From Plakobranchus ocellatus (taxonomy: Eukaryota; Mollusca; Gastropoda; Plakobranchidae): 34,931 bases of DNA. The stretch spans positions 803,980-838,910 of the forward strand of contig BLXT01007636.1 of the NCBI GenBank assembly GCA_019648995.1, read 5' to 3'. The notes under the pieces were generated by a model. It saw nothing but the letters and a program-made list of their open reading frames with translations. It was not told the DNA's origin and made no database searches. This document shows, one piece after another, positions 22,929-34,931 of this stretch. The stretch's first letter is position 1. Each line of letters begins with the position of its first letter. A program made the translations under genes and the position numbers.

Positions 22929-23975
22929 ATTCCGAATTATTACTTTATTATACAATTTTTCAAAACTCCTGGAGGTTGAAGTTTAGATGCAAATGCACTT
23001 ATATGAAATCATCAATAATTCAGAGATACATATTTTAGATTTTATTAGGACTTTTCCTATTTAAAACATCTGTCCACAAATATTTACTCTGTTTGCAGTT
23101 TACTCTTCACATCATTTCTTTCTCTTTCAAATTTGTTTTTGGCTTTGTGTTTTACATTTGAACTGGATTCCTGTCTCCTAAAGTTGTTTACTGAACTCTG
23201 TTGCACCTTTGTGGTATTCTGTAGCTAACAAGTTGCAAAAAATTATTTCTTTCTCAATTCTGTTGTAAAATTTAGAATGATGTAGAAAGGCAGAGTTTAA
23301 GAAAAATTGTTTCTTTATAAAATTTATACTGTAAAATAAAGCTTATTAAAGTTTGTAGGCCTATTTTCTTTTTGTGCATGAATTTGTTAGAATGAAAAGA
23401 AACTGAAACTTAAATTGTTTAGTGTAGCTGTCTAATGAAAGACAACAATTTTGTTCCTTTATTTTATATTCATGACACGTTATTATGTGTTTCAGGTTTT
23501 ATTGTGTGTGAAAACAAGAAAAATAAAATGCTGTAGTTGAATATGTATAAAATTCTAAATTCTTTTTGGTGGCAAAAGGTAAAATATAGAACATAGTCAT
23601 GATGCATATGCCCAATGTGCAAATGATATGTATACTTATATATTGTCTTACTTGTGTAGATAATAATTAAATTGTATTACTCTGCAAGTTCTTCACTGTT
23701 CTAGTTTTAAAAATAAGGATCCTCAGATACTGAGCATGCAAGATCAAATTGTACACCACAAAGAAAACGACAACAACAAAACAAAATCTTAGTCAGTCTC
23801 TCGCGTGATAAAGGTGTTTCTTTGAGTTGCAGGTTATTTGACATCATCTAAGTCAAATAATGGAGTCTTCCTTGAAGCCTTGACTTCATCTACCCCTTAA
23901 TTTGGCTGATAGTTAAGGTACCATTGTAGATCTTCATTCATTCATCTGAAGTGGCTCTCAGCTTTTTAGTGAGGG

Positions 23976-24648
23976 TCAGTCCATTTGAAAAAAAAAATCT
24001 ACTATTGTTTCTCTATCTGTCAAAAACCTTTTTGGTGTTATTGCTTGTACTTCTGCTATAGCCAAATGAAAAGCAGTATCATCTATAGACTTAGCATTGA
24101 CAATACTGATCTTTAATTGGCTAAGGCAGACTTGTAGGACAGTCTTGACCATCCACATGATTAATTGATGTGCCTATTCAAGTTCATTTTGTTGCTTTTT
24201 GTGTCGGCCATAAGGTTTGATGTTTCCAATTCTGGTTTTCACTGACCATTTGGTTTTGTTATTTCTGTACAAATCGCGTGTAGTTTGCAGAAACAACAGT
24301 GGAATCCCATAATTATAGGCCTCAGCGTACGGCCATTTTCACTATTATATGCCATTGTTGACCTATTTTTTTTGGTGTACATGAATATAATTCTACTACT
24401 GCTACTAGAATATAATACTGACAGAAGTTCTGGACTGTTGTGCTTGTGATTTTGTTCACTTCGAAAGTTTTGCATGGAGGGTTTATTTCTGAATTGTCTG
24501 CTGTAATGAATTCCAGGCCTTTATTGTTGAAATAAGTGAGAGAAAGCTTTTTGCTCACCTTTGTTTGCAGAACACCTGGCTGAAAAGTGATGTATGTGAT
24601 GCTGGACAAAATAGCACAATGTATGTGATGCTGGACAAAATAGCACAA
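23976..24648 (-). mobile_element. Decayed repeat with protein-like minus-strand frames (unassigned)
   Basis: Minus-strand frames of 108, 78 and 60 codons follow each other in this segment. A 20-residue stretch, QLKISIVNAKSIDDTAFHLA (from 24061-24120), has a relative KLKSSIVSVKSMDDSAFYFA at 25361-25421, 13 of 20 identical without stops. Conservation at protein level suggests a relic of a mobile-element ORF. I do not recognise the family. Confidence 0.35.
24591..24648. repeat. Tandem duplication, 2 x 29 bp
   Basis: TGTATGTGATGCTGGACAAA followed by ATAGCACAA occurs twice exactly, at 24591-24619 and 24620-24648. Confidence 0.95.
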
Positions 24649-24729
24649 TTACCCCAACTATTGATTCCCTTTGCAGTATGTTCAAATTAACTTTTCTGTA
24701 CTCTGAAGATTAATCTTAATTTATTACAG

Positions 24730-24796
24730 GGCAGGGAATCTACTGCTTATAGGGGGTTTTCTGCTCATCCCGACCTTGCCATCGGCTCATCAATAG
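24730..24796 (+). other. Exon-like segment, possible alternative USP24 exon
   Basis: 67 bases between TTATTACAG and GTGACT, with about half G+C against much more AT-rich flanks. It is open in phase 0 and gives GRESTAYRGFSAHPDLAIG. It could accept the phase-0 donor at 19832. No homology is recognised, so this may be chance. Confidence 0.25.
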
Positions 24797-25360
24797 GTGA
24801 CTTTTGCCTTATGTTCTTTAGATATCATTTGATGTATTGTTATAAAAAAGGAAATTAAAAAAAAAAATTGATGATTCTGGCTACTGCAGTAAAATTTCAG
24901 TTGTATTTATGCTTGGCCATTCCCAACCCTGTTGTTTGCTTTTGGTTCGAAAATGTTAAGAACCAAAGGTTTATAGGGCAGATTTAATTTTTGAAAAGTA
25001 GAGGTCTTGAGATTTATAAAGGATAATGTCAGGATCTTCCTTCAAAAACTTAACTTAAAACGAGAGACAAGACTGTTGTCTTTACTTGACATCATGCTTG
25101 AGGAAAATACTCAGTACAAGAGCATTAGAATCACCTGTCACGGAATGATTAATCCAGAATTTTCATGCAATGTATGTAGCAATCAATTACAGGTCATAAT
25201 GCATCATTGCATTGAGGCAGGTCCTATTATGGCTACCTCCCAAATATGGCCCGTGACAAACTGGAAGAAAAGTCTCCTTCTAATCAAGCACCCATGGATC
25301 ATAGCACAATAAATAAATACATGTACATAACATGCTATGTTAATGATATTATGCTGCTGA

Positions 25361-25421
25361 GGCAAAATAAAAAGCAGAATCATCCATAGACTTAACACTG
25401 ACGATACTACTCTTTAATTTG
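25361..25421 (-). repeat. Second copy of the unassigned repeat
   Basis: About 83% identical by eye to 24061-24120 in the same orientation, with one indel near the edge. The minus frame keeps SIVSVKSMDDSAF. Confidence 0.7.
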
Positions 25422-27690
25422 ATATGCCAGTATGGTTCTGAGGAGACATGTGTAGCAACATATACAAAGTTGAAGTAAAATATTTATTCTGTTAAAATAA
25501 AATGCTCAGGCATAGGCTCCTTTGGCTTTGACTGCAAGAAGTCAGGGAAATGGTAGTGAAAGTTGTCAAAGCCTTTGACTTTAGCCAAAGCAGAGTGTTA
25601 CTCCTGTGCAAGCCAACACACCAAATGCTACATTAGCTCTTGTTTGTTTTTTTTTCCCCCATTTCGTTTGTTTGCTCACAAGCAAACATATTAAGGCAGC
25701 TGCTGTGGTTTTCAGTTTTTTGGTTCCTTCAGTACGCATCGAGCACATAGATGACGTATTAAAATTCAAAAGCCTTTTTGTAATATAATTAATAACAACT
25801 CGATTTAGTTGATTTTCATTGTATGATTGCTCAAGTTGGTTGTTGTTGTTGCTGTTTTATTTTTTTCTTCATGTAAAGTGCCATTTCATGCTGTGCAGTT
25901 ATTGTTTGTGAGTCTCTCTTCTTGAATGCCTGTAAAATTTGCTGAAAATTTGTTTTTGCACTACGTTTTAACAAAACTTTTCTTAAGATCCCTTAAAGGT
26001 AAAAAGATGAAATAAAAAAAATATGGAAATTATCAGATTTTTTTTTTGTGGCAAATTTAACACAGTCATATTGGAAACTTTGATTGCATTCTTGTGCTAT
26101 ATGATGAAAGGTGGTAGTTTAGTTAATTGCAGAGATGTGAACAACATCCCGGTGAATTCTGCTTCTACAAGTAGTAGTATTTGCATTTCTACCAGCCTCA
26201 CCACCATGACCACATCTGCAATCATCAGTGTCAACATTGCTACAACCACCAACTGTCCACACACAATTGCAGGCAAGCAAACACGAGCCAGCATAGTGTA
26301 CGCTATTGTTATATCTCTGTGTATGAACTTGCAAAATAACCGTTCAAATCCGCATGCATCAATCAATCATAATATGCACAACAATTTCCAAAGCATGTTT
26401 TACTCTTCAAGTCACTCTTTTATGTTTCCAAAACCACAAGGCTGATTGCTGAAAATTAGTCAGTTGTTTAAATGTACGTTTACTTTTTTGATGTTATTGT
26501 ACATTTTGTTACCACTCAATGTTCAAAATATGTATGTCTGCCTTACTGCATGTGCATGTCATTGTTACAAAGTTTATTTTGTTGAATTATTGAATGCTGG
26601 CAAGAATATAATTTAATCATAATACTAACATCAGACATTTTTGTGCTGAAATTCCTTTTTTGTTTTTTATTTGCTTGTTTTTGTCAGATCTCCTTTTTTG
26701 TTGTGGTCTATGATTAAAAAAATTTTTTTTTTTTTGTTTGCTGTGACACAAATTTTGACAACTGTGATTTCCAGAAAACAGTATGATCCAGACTTTTCAG
26801 CTTGATTGATAAAATGTCCACAATAACAAATGTGAATGTTTCAGTGCTTTTGCTTGGAATCCTTAATTGTTTACTGTTGCTTTATATGAAACCTGTGATG
26901 TTGATGTTACATACATGAATATTACTGTAGAGTTTGCCATTATGTATGTAAGCCAGGAGGTCAGCAGAATGTTTGTGGCAAATATGTAACAAGTGAGATA
27001 AGTTTAATCTACAGAGTGTATGCTATAACTACTATTATTTTTTACTGTTATGGAAGCAGCTTATTTTTTATCATGTTGAGAAAGGTGGCCTTGATTGCTA
27101 GTTCAGATTTTAGTTTTTTTTCATGCACAGATTTTAGTTTTTTTTTTTCTTTAATGAGACACCTTGTTCTGGTCAAAAAATATATCTATGCAGATTTTTT
27201 TGTTCATCATATTTATTTTATCAAGCAAAGATTCTTCAGAAATGCATGACTGATAGAATAATAATTATCAATTTGCTGTGAACTGCTATCATTTTGACCT
27301 AAACCATCTTCGGTCTCCAAAAGTAAACCTTATGTTATTGTAACTATGATGAATTATGCTGGCTATAATATTCAATAATTATCTTGAGACCGGTCCTAAT
27401 GAGTCATTCTTGTCGCAGAATAATTTTGAGAGAAGAGATTGAGGCTTGTGCTTCCCTCCTTTCAAAACATATTTAGCAAAGTGAAGCCTGTTTATTAACT
27501 TGGCACAGAATAAGAACATGATCACACTCCAGTTTTTTTTTTTTATCATTAATAAATTCACAGATTGCAGTTTCAGTTTTTTGGATGATTTAGATTTAAA
27601 ATTTTCAAAATGTGACTTGAAACTCAATTGAATTGGTCTTGAGGTGATTTGTGTTGATTGTGGAAATGAAATATTCTGATGTATGTTATG

Positions 27691-27696
27691 AATAAA
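27691..27696 (+). promoter_or_regulatory. Candidate polyadenylation signal
   Basis: AATAAA followed by a T/G-containing stretch. It cannot be tied to a transcript from sequence alone. Confidence 0.25.
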
Positions 27697-27789
27697 AGCT
27701 TGTGACACTCAATCTGCTTCAGCAATTTCTTGTCATGACTAAATTTTTATTTTGGAATTGTGATAATGAATTTTTTTCTTACTGTGCAG

Positions 27790-27894
27790 ACAAGCCAATC
27801 TTGGGATAAAAATCTTCAATCCACTAACGTGAATCATAACTCCGGGGTTCCTATCGAAAAGTTCCCAGTTTCAAAACATTTCCAAAAAATATAG
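27790..27894 (+). other. Exon-like segment, possible alternative 3' terminal exon
   Basis: A strong pyrimidine tract and ACTGTGCAG precede an open frame of 34 codons in phase 0 (TSQSWDKNLQSTNVNHNSG and onward) ending in TAG at 27892-27894. It would join in frame to the donor at 19832. No homology is recognised. Confidence 0.25.
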
Positions 27895-30800
27895 TTTCTA
27901 AAGGAAAATATAAAAATGTGAGTGATTTTGTTTTTACCAACTGGGAAGAGGTAGAACATGAGAGCTTAAGCAACATCGTATGTGTTGAAAATCTACTGTA
28001 GATTATATCACCTCTGTTAAAGGCACTGCTTGGCCTATTTACAATAGAGGTAAAATTTAACCTCTAAATGTAAGTTTCATTTCATAAAATCAATATGAAA
28101 AGGTATATGTATATAGTCTTAGAATATTCAATTTTGTTGTGTTCCAAATTGTTATGATGAAAGAGAAATGTGTGATGTCTCCATTTCCACAACTTGGATG
28201 CTCCAATGTAATTTAAAGCCCTAAAAATAATATTTTTCCCAACTTAACACTAACATAGTTTCCGGAATAGTGTTTACAAATATAACACACACACACAAAT
28301 ATCAACCCAGCCTTTGTTTATTGTGAATTTTTTTAAAGTGGCCCTGGAAAGAAGAAAAATTCTTTTTCACTTTTGAGCTTTTCTTGCAGCTCAAAAATTG
28401 GACCCTGGTAAAGCCACAGTGAAACAACTGGGAACCTGTTAATGTCATAATTTTTTTGCACTCAAATGTATTGTGCTATTGATTTTTAATCATTACTAAA
28501 TTTACATTACACAAGAACTTTCATTTGTATGGTAGATTGGAAAGAATTTGATTTGAAAATGAGTCAAATTTGCCCTGCTTTTGAGTTTGCTGATTTTAGG
28601 ATTTGGACTTGCAGTAGTTTGGCAGGTCTTTGTTGTGCAAACTAACTGCAGTTAAGGTAGAAGCAAATTTGAAACCTTTTAATTTGAGCAAATGTTAACT
28701 GATGAAAAATATTTGGGGATGGAATTGAAATAATAGTTATAAAATGTTGATAGGTCTAAGGATGGAAAATAAATTGCTGCTTTTCATTCATACTCAGTGC
28801 CCATGTTAGATTATAGAGAGATAGCTGCACCTACAATCTTGGTAACCATTCCTTCAGTTCCGATCACAGCATATCCCTATAAACACTATGGTAGTATAGC
28901 TAATTTGTCAATCTCTAGGAACTCTTTCCTGCTTCAGATTTTACATCCATTAATCCTTTTGGAATCTATTCACATGGAACATAATTACATACTTTTATTT
29001 TTTTTTTGGAATTTTTGTTATATGTGCTTGCCAATGACGACCAAAGATGGTGGATTAGGACTCTTGCTACGTGTAGGATGAGTAGCTTTGCCCCTATTAA
29101 TCAAACACAAACACAATAATGTTCTCTCAATTTTTCATCAGAAAGCATCAACGGTATATGGCTGATTGCAGGCAATACTTCGGATAAGTTTTATGGCCTT
29201 TAATATAAATCTTTATTGAGAACTCTGTAACTACACTTGGTCTAGACCTGGATCTTGTACTAATACATGAATCAGACGTTGCTTTTAAGAGTGTAAATCT
29301 AACTCCAACGAGATAAAAAATGTGCCAAGTTCTCTATAAAGATAAAAATTCAGTCTAGACTTGAACAGATTGTACAGAGTTAGATTGGAACTGGATAATT
29401 ATCATGTCTCCAATTTTTTATGAAGGTACATGTATTTCTATTTCACTTTTTTGGGCTGGAATTGTATTTCCTTCAAAGCTTTGCATTGATAAAAGTAAAT
29501 ACAATATATGCACCATTCTAAATCTTTTTTGACAAAGCAATGTGCCCAGGTCCCTAAAAAGAAAATTAAACAGCTTTGTACCTTTATCACGTAATTTTAT
29601 GGTGCACAACATTTTTTCATCTTTTAGAACAGTGACAAATTTTTGCTTTGATGTTCATGGGTATTTCATAGCAGAGAGCAGTCCAGGTCTAGTGTGAGTA
29701 CATAGCACCTCATAATTATTTTATCTTTCATTGAACTAAATACTGCAATGATTTAGTGCAAAACTAAGGGTAGAATAAAAATCTGCTATAATGTTTTCAT
29801 TCAATTGACGGTCTCTTTTGTGGAAAAAGTAATGTTTTGTTCAGAGGGTTCATAAAGGTTCAGAAGCCCACCATTTGTAATAACTTCAGACAGAAGTGTA
29901 AATTTTCTCACTTTGGTAGAAAACAAAATTGTAGAACTTTATACAAGGCCTATTAAAAATGATTCAAGAGAAGGTGTTAATGAAGACTCAGTAATTTTGA
30001 ATTTGAACTATCTAGATGTATATGTGTGGAGGTAGGACTGGCTCTGATTATCATAGCAGTATTAGATCTGCAAGTGATGATGAGGTAGTGGAAAAAAAGA
30101 AAAACAGAAAAACAAGGTGAGAAGATAAAACTAATGACGTCTGAATTTTCCACACCACCGCCTTCAGTGAGATTTAGTAAGAATCAAAGCAAAGGTAAAC
30201 TGAGGAAAGTGAATAAAAGCGTATGGTCTTGACCAAGGCAGATGGTTAATTCAGGGTCCACATATGATTGCAGAGACTAATTCATTGCATATTCTATCAT
30301 TATGTGCACATCACCCAGCTAATAAGTTCACAATATCCATTTTAGGCCTCCCAGATTTTCATAGGCTGCCGCTTACAGTTTTTTAACCAAATTCTAGCAA
30401 AATTGAATGATGAATGGATCAAGCACCATTTCTCAGTTTAACGATCTTGCGGTTTTTCAATCTCATCTCTCCAATGAAAAAATTGAAATACTTGAAAATA
30501 TGAAAAAAAAAGGATATTGTCCAAACAGCACTGATTCAAAACTAACAAATTCCATGTTTTTGCTGAATCTTGTTCACCATGTTGCAACATTGTCAGGTTG
30601 AGGGACTACTTTAAACATAACTGGTAAGAAAATATCAGTTGATGGATCCTTTGGATAGGTGTATTATATGAATAATAAGTAACAGGAAAACATAGAATGT
30701 AGAACATAGTCTTAAAAATTCAATATTGGTTACAATTATATCTCCTTATCTTCTTTTGTTGAAATATTTCTCAATTTATGAAAAAAGCAAAATGCAGCTG

Positions 30801-31020
30801 GTTAAATTTAAAAAGAAGAATAAAATGAAAATCAATCCTTAACAAGGTATGAAACCAGATCCCAGAAAAATTAAAAAAAAAAATCTTGCTCGACTTCATT
30901 AGACTGAAGTGAGAGGATGCTTATGGATTTGAACAATATGTTTAATTATATTCTCTATGATCAAGGATAATTTTAGTGTAGATCTACTTTTGATTCATAA
31001 TAGTCTTTTATGTATATAGT
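27895..31020. other. No gene seen
   Basis: AT-rich non-coding sequence. It includes a short (CA)n near 28287 and a weak inverted repeat at 29219-29383; other open frames look random. Confidence 0.7.
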
Positions 31021-31021
31021 G

Positions 31022-31217
31022 AGCATGGTCCTCCTCTTAAACCTGTTCTCAGTTAACCTCATAAGGCTGCCGTTGATACCACCATCATCCACTTAAATTT
31101 TAATGACTACTGATTTCAAAACATGTACTCGAATGATGTATTCCCTCTTTCGGTACCTTGTCTGGAAAAGACATTGGCGATCATGTTCCTCCACTCAAAC
31201 CTATACTCATTTAACCT
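31022..31217 (-). repeat. Duplicated 3' end of the LINE
   Basis: 31022-31059 and 31180-31217 match at 31 of 38 positions by eye, and both correspond to the end of the LINE ORF. The copies lie 158 bases apart in the same orientation. Confidence 0.6.
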
Positions 31218-34025
31218 TTGCCTATTGCCCATATCTTAAAGACTTTTAATATTCCGGTAAGTTATTCTCTGTCTACTCTACTGCATTTGCCTTCAAGCTT
31301 TCTTGTGATTGCTAAGTGTTCTAAACTTTTGTGTCGGCAAATACAACCTAAAAATTGTAGTTGCCTCTGCCTTATGGTTTTTATTGGTGCTCAAGATTAG
31401 CCTCTTTCAGTACCAATTCAGGTTATTTCTGTCCATAATATCCTCATCATTCTTTTGATAAAGATATCTCTACAGAAAATCTGCTTTGTTTCTTTGTTAA
31501 TTGTCCAACACTCACTACCGTACTGAAATACTGACCACACATAATATAGTTTCATTACTCTTATTTTGGTATTCATGTTTATTTTTGCCATTATTAGTTT
31601 CATATTTTGGAATGTGTCCTTGGCCATGGCTATTTGTTCACTTATTTCACTTTTGCTTGTACCATCTATTATTAGCTAACCTCGAGGAGGTTGCAAAAAG
31701 ATATCTCTTTATAAACTCCTTGGGTAATCTAGTGTCTGATTTGTTTGCCTTTACCAACGAGACCACACTTGGGGGTTAGAGGATTTCTTTGAGATGACCA
31801 TATATTCCGCTTTCTTTACATTCTAAGACAAGCCCATTCTTTTGCTCTCTAAAACTGCAATATCTCAAAGTTTTTGGAGTTGCTCACCAGATTCTGCTAA
31901 TAAAACCATCATCTGTATACCTGAGATTATTAAGATTCTCTCCATTAATTTTTAAGCCTGAAATATCGTCAAGATTCCTTAAATTATTTCACTACATAGG
32001 TTAAAAAAGATCAGGAGATATTACACATCCCTGCTTCATACCTCTTTTGTTGGATTTGAAATCATTGTTTTCCTTCAATTCTTACAGATGCAGTTTGATC
32101 CCAATATAAATTTCTAATTACTCTCAGATCTTTCTCATCAATGACTAATTTTTCTAGCATAAAGAGCTCTACATGTTTTACTTTGTCTAAGACCTTAGAA
32201 TAATCAATGAAACAGAGATGGAGATCTTTTTGTCTTTCTTACACCTTTCCATAAGCACCGACAAAGTGAATCTTGCGTTAAATAATAAAAGTCCCCTTAT
32301 CAGGCATAAAGCCAAAAAGTTTTGCAGATAATCTGGTCTAAGACTCTTGCGCATTCTGTGCATCAATACATGTAGGCTAACAGGATTTTTGTAAAATGGC
32401 TCATTAAACTGATTGATCCATAAAGTTGACATTCTGTTGCTCCTGGTTTTTTAAAGACAGTACTATAAAAACAGATTTACAAAGATATTCTGGAATTGTA
32501 CCAATATTATATATTGCATTAAGAAGTTTTGTTGTCAGATATATTCCTAGATTATCTAATGCTGTAATTATTTCTATTGGTATGCTTTCTGCTCTTGTGG
32601 CTTTTCCATTTTCCATTTTCTTTATTGCTGCCTGTGCCGGTTCTTTAAGGATAGTTGGACCTTCTATGTTTTTATCTTTATTTCACCTATCATCTTTGAA
32701 AAGATCTTCAACATAATATTAATAATATTCTAGCAACGTAGTATTTCTTTCCTTTTTCATTAACATTTTTCCATGGTTTGATTTGATTTTTAGAATGCAG
32801 GAATTCACCGTCTATATTTAACTTTTGCTCCATTTCCTGACGTTGATTCATCCATTCCTGTTTTGTGGTATTGCATTTTATCCTGATTTTTTTTCGTTGA
32901 AGTCTTTTATTTTGCTTCTAAATTTTTTTGACTTGTGCCTTCCTTCCATCAAATCGAGTATTTCATTGTTTATCCATTTCTTATGCTCTTTTTTAATTTT
33001 TTTTTTTTAATATCTTTTTTTTGCAACCGTTTTTCTCTATGACTTCATGAAGTGAATTTTTCATTTCTGACCATAGTTCTTCTATTTCTGAGATGTTGTT
33101 TAGTCATAACTCATATTTGTTATGCATAGCTAAAGCAATTTTATCTCTTAGTTTTTCATCAGATTTAGTAACTCCATTTGGTAATTAGGATGAACTTTTG
33201 CCTTTTTAAAAAAATTTCTTAATTTTTTTTCTGAAATTTACATATGGTTGGAATATGATCTGAATCACATTTAGCTTCCAGCAGTGACCCTCTTGTTTTG
33301 AAGGCATTTCAGAATCATTTCTAATGAGAATAAAATCTATTTTGTTTCTTCTTCTACCACCAGGGCTTTTCCAAGTCCCTGTCCCCTAGGTTGGTTTAGA
33401 TACCAAATGCTTGGTAACATCGCTGATTTGGCACCATTCAATTAGCCTACTTCCACGTTCATCTAACGTCACTATGCCATTGTGTCTAAGAACATCACCT
33501 ACCCTTTCATCCTCAATCTTTGCATTTAAATCAACCATTATTATTATTACGATGTCTTGAGATTTTAGACAGCCCTTTGCTTTTTCTTTTGCTACATCAT
33601 CACTATCAGATGTTGGTGCATATAATAATTTAATAATTTAATGGTTTGGCTGCCACTACCAGTTAGGCTACTACTAATCTTAAACTGGACAACAACTCCC
33701 CAGACTTTTTGCTGTTCTTACATCAAATGATATAACAACGCTCCTTTCATGTGTATGTCTCCCTAAGCAAATTAGGGTTTTGCAACTTATCTTCATGGAA
33801 CATGCCCCTTTCCATCATACCTTGGCAAGCCCTGGGATGTTTAGTTTTATTCTGTCCATTTCTTGAATAACGTTTTCTAGCTTTCCTTTTTGCTGCAGTG
33901 TATGCCCATTCCACATTGCTATTTTTTACGTTTGTTTGACATTAGTTTTACAAGCAGACGCTCGAAGATGCCCTGGAGCCACCTACCACACATGGCTATC
34001 CCTGCCGAACAAGGCAGTGATGATG
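31155..34025 (-). mobile_element. Broken RTE-like non-LTR retrotransposon (endonuclease + reverse transcriptase)
   Basis: On the minus strand the order is: untranslated leader (34025-33925); endonuclease start MWNGHTLQQKGKLENVIQEM (from about 33920); MVDLNAKI (near 33525); RNKIDFI (near 33310) and CDSDH (SDH at 33255-33263). Then the RT domain: ENGKATRAESIPIEI (from 32616), FIDYSK-type box near 32200, YTDD for the usual YADD (31908-31919), YVWSVFQYGSECWTI (near 31540) and a tail with RQLQFLG and EWRNMIANV (to 31155). This layout is that of the RTE-type endonuclease-reverse transcriptase common in invertebrates and related to CFDP2-type proteins. Many stops and frameshifts make it inactive. 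Clade assignment is by eye. Confidence 0.85.
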
Positions 34026-34931
34026 TATGGGTTTAAAGTAATTGATAATATAGCAAAAAAAGCACCAAGACACTAAGCTACCATATAGCCAAAACATAAT
34101 CTGCCCTGTATTTTTCTGGAAGCCACTGCATCTGTATCCAGTTTTCACTGTTACAAAGACTTCATAGCATGCAGCTTCAAATTGTATGAAAGCTTGTCAG
34201 TTTTCCAACTCCTTTGAAACTATCTTTGCGAATTTGAGGACAAAAAGTTGAATAAAATAAGAAACTGTTATGGGAGACAAATGATGACATTTTTATTTAT
34301 AAAATTGACATCAGATCTAACGAAAACACAATTAAAATGTAAAGCTAGAGGAAATAGAATTTTAATTGAAAAAAAAAACAACAAACAAACAAAAACTATT
34401 GTACTTGCATAAGTACAAAAACACCTTAGGCAATACGAAAAAATCATCTGATTGTGAGGAAGGTAAGCACTTCTTTTCTTTTTCTAACTGCTGACAGTTT
34501 GGAGTGAATATTAAATGAAATTAGAAAAGCAAGTTGCTAGTGATCAGGCAGTGCACCAGTTATATTATGGCATAAACAGTTATCTCAAGATATCTCCAGA
34601 GATTATTGAAGAATTAAGAGAAAACAAAAGTGAAAAAAAAAAAAGAAATGTGTAATGCCTTATGCTGTGCATGACATTGTGTCTATGATTGCTAGTTAGC
34701 AGGAACTGGGAGAAAAATTAGCATGCAAATTTTCAAAACTCTGGCCTCTGCCTTGAATTGTGAGAGTACTGCAACTGGGTGTCAGTTGACGCTACACATG
34801 GCAAACTAGCCTGTTTACCTGTGAGCAAGACTCTAAAGCTACGCATGTACTTGAAGTACATTTGTGGCAGCGGCGAAAGGCGAATAAATTCCTACAATGA
34901 CAGCAGCACTAAGGTGTTGTTATTAAAGACA
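34026..34931. other. No gene seen
   Basis: AT-rich sequence beyond the 5' end of the LINE. No coding frame, RNA gene or repeat was recognised. Confidence 0.7.

Larger units (their letters stand above)
20110..23975. other. No gene seen; possible long 3' UTR and intergenic DNA
   Basis: AT-rich sequence with no credible coding frame. It contains the GA microsatellite, a 23-bp tandem duplication, poly-C beside an N, and more AATAAA signals at 22052, 22408, 23335 and 23522. Confidence 0.7.
24797..27789. other. No confident gene
   Basis: AT-rich sequence. It includes the second copy of the unassigned repeat (25361-25421), a Ser/Thr-rich open frame at about 26130-26445 without homology, and an AATAAA at 27691-27696. 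Confidence 0.65.

Noticed and set aside
29219..29383. Possible inverted-repeat element (AACTCTGTA ... TACAGAGTT with inner TCTAGAC)
   Set aside because: The arms match only weakly beyond nine bases and no target duplication is visible.
1..34931. CRISPR arrays, bacterial operons, tRNA or rRNA genes
   Set aside because: No spaced direct repeats, Shine-Dalgarno-led gene rows or cloverleaf/B-box candidates were found. The window is clearly animal nuclear DNA.

Overview
The window is animal nuclear DNA: AT-rich, with short exons in long introns, GT-AG splice sites, microsatellites, decayed transposons and two assembly artefacts (a 49-base N run and a single N beside poly-C). Repeat style (TCTAGA-rich tracts, RTE-like LINE, many small inverted-repeat elements) would fit a mollusc, perhaps a gastropod. 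That is inference; the protein alone shows only a metazoan.

Positions 1-19924, plus strand, hold the 3' part of one gene. I could join 20 exons (113-251 to 19616-19924) with matching phase at every junction. They give 909 codons plus a stop, and the gene continues upstream of the window. The product is the C-terminal part of a USP24-type ubiquitin-specific protease: the second CxxC of the zinc finger, the His box, the Asn/Asp box, then the long helical C-terminal region, ending in a Ser/Asn/Thr-rich tail. The catalytic Cys box is outside the window. The introns carry an RNase H relic (intron 1), a hAT-like MITE with a 7-bp target duplication (intron 1), two related pogo/Tigger-like elements (introns 8 and 11), tandem repeats (introns 8, 16, 18) and a possible piggyBac-like end (intron 19).

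From 19925 to about 31020 I see no confident gene. It contains the probable USP24 3' UTR, several AATAAA signals, a long GA microsatellite, short tandem duplications, a decayed element on the minus strand with a protein-level relative about 1.3 kb away, and two exon-like segments (24730-24796, 27790-27894) that might be alternative USP24 3' exons.

From about 34025 down to 31155, minus strand, lies a nearly full-length but broken non-LTR retrotransposon (RTE-like, endonuclease plus reverse transcriptase). Beyond 34026 nothing is recognised.

I found no convincing new biological system. The best leads are the optional 72-nt in-frame exon of USP24, the uncertain 3' end of the gene, and the small transposon families.
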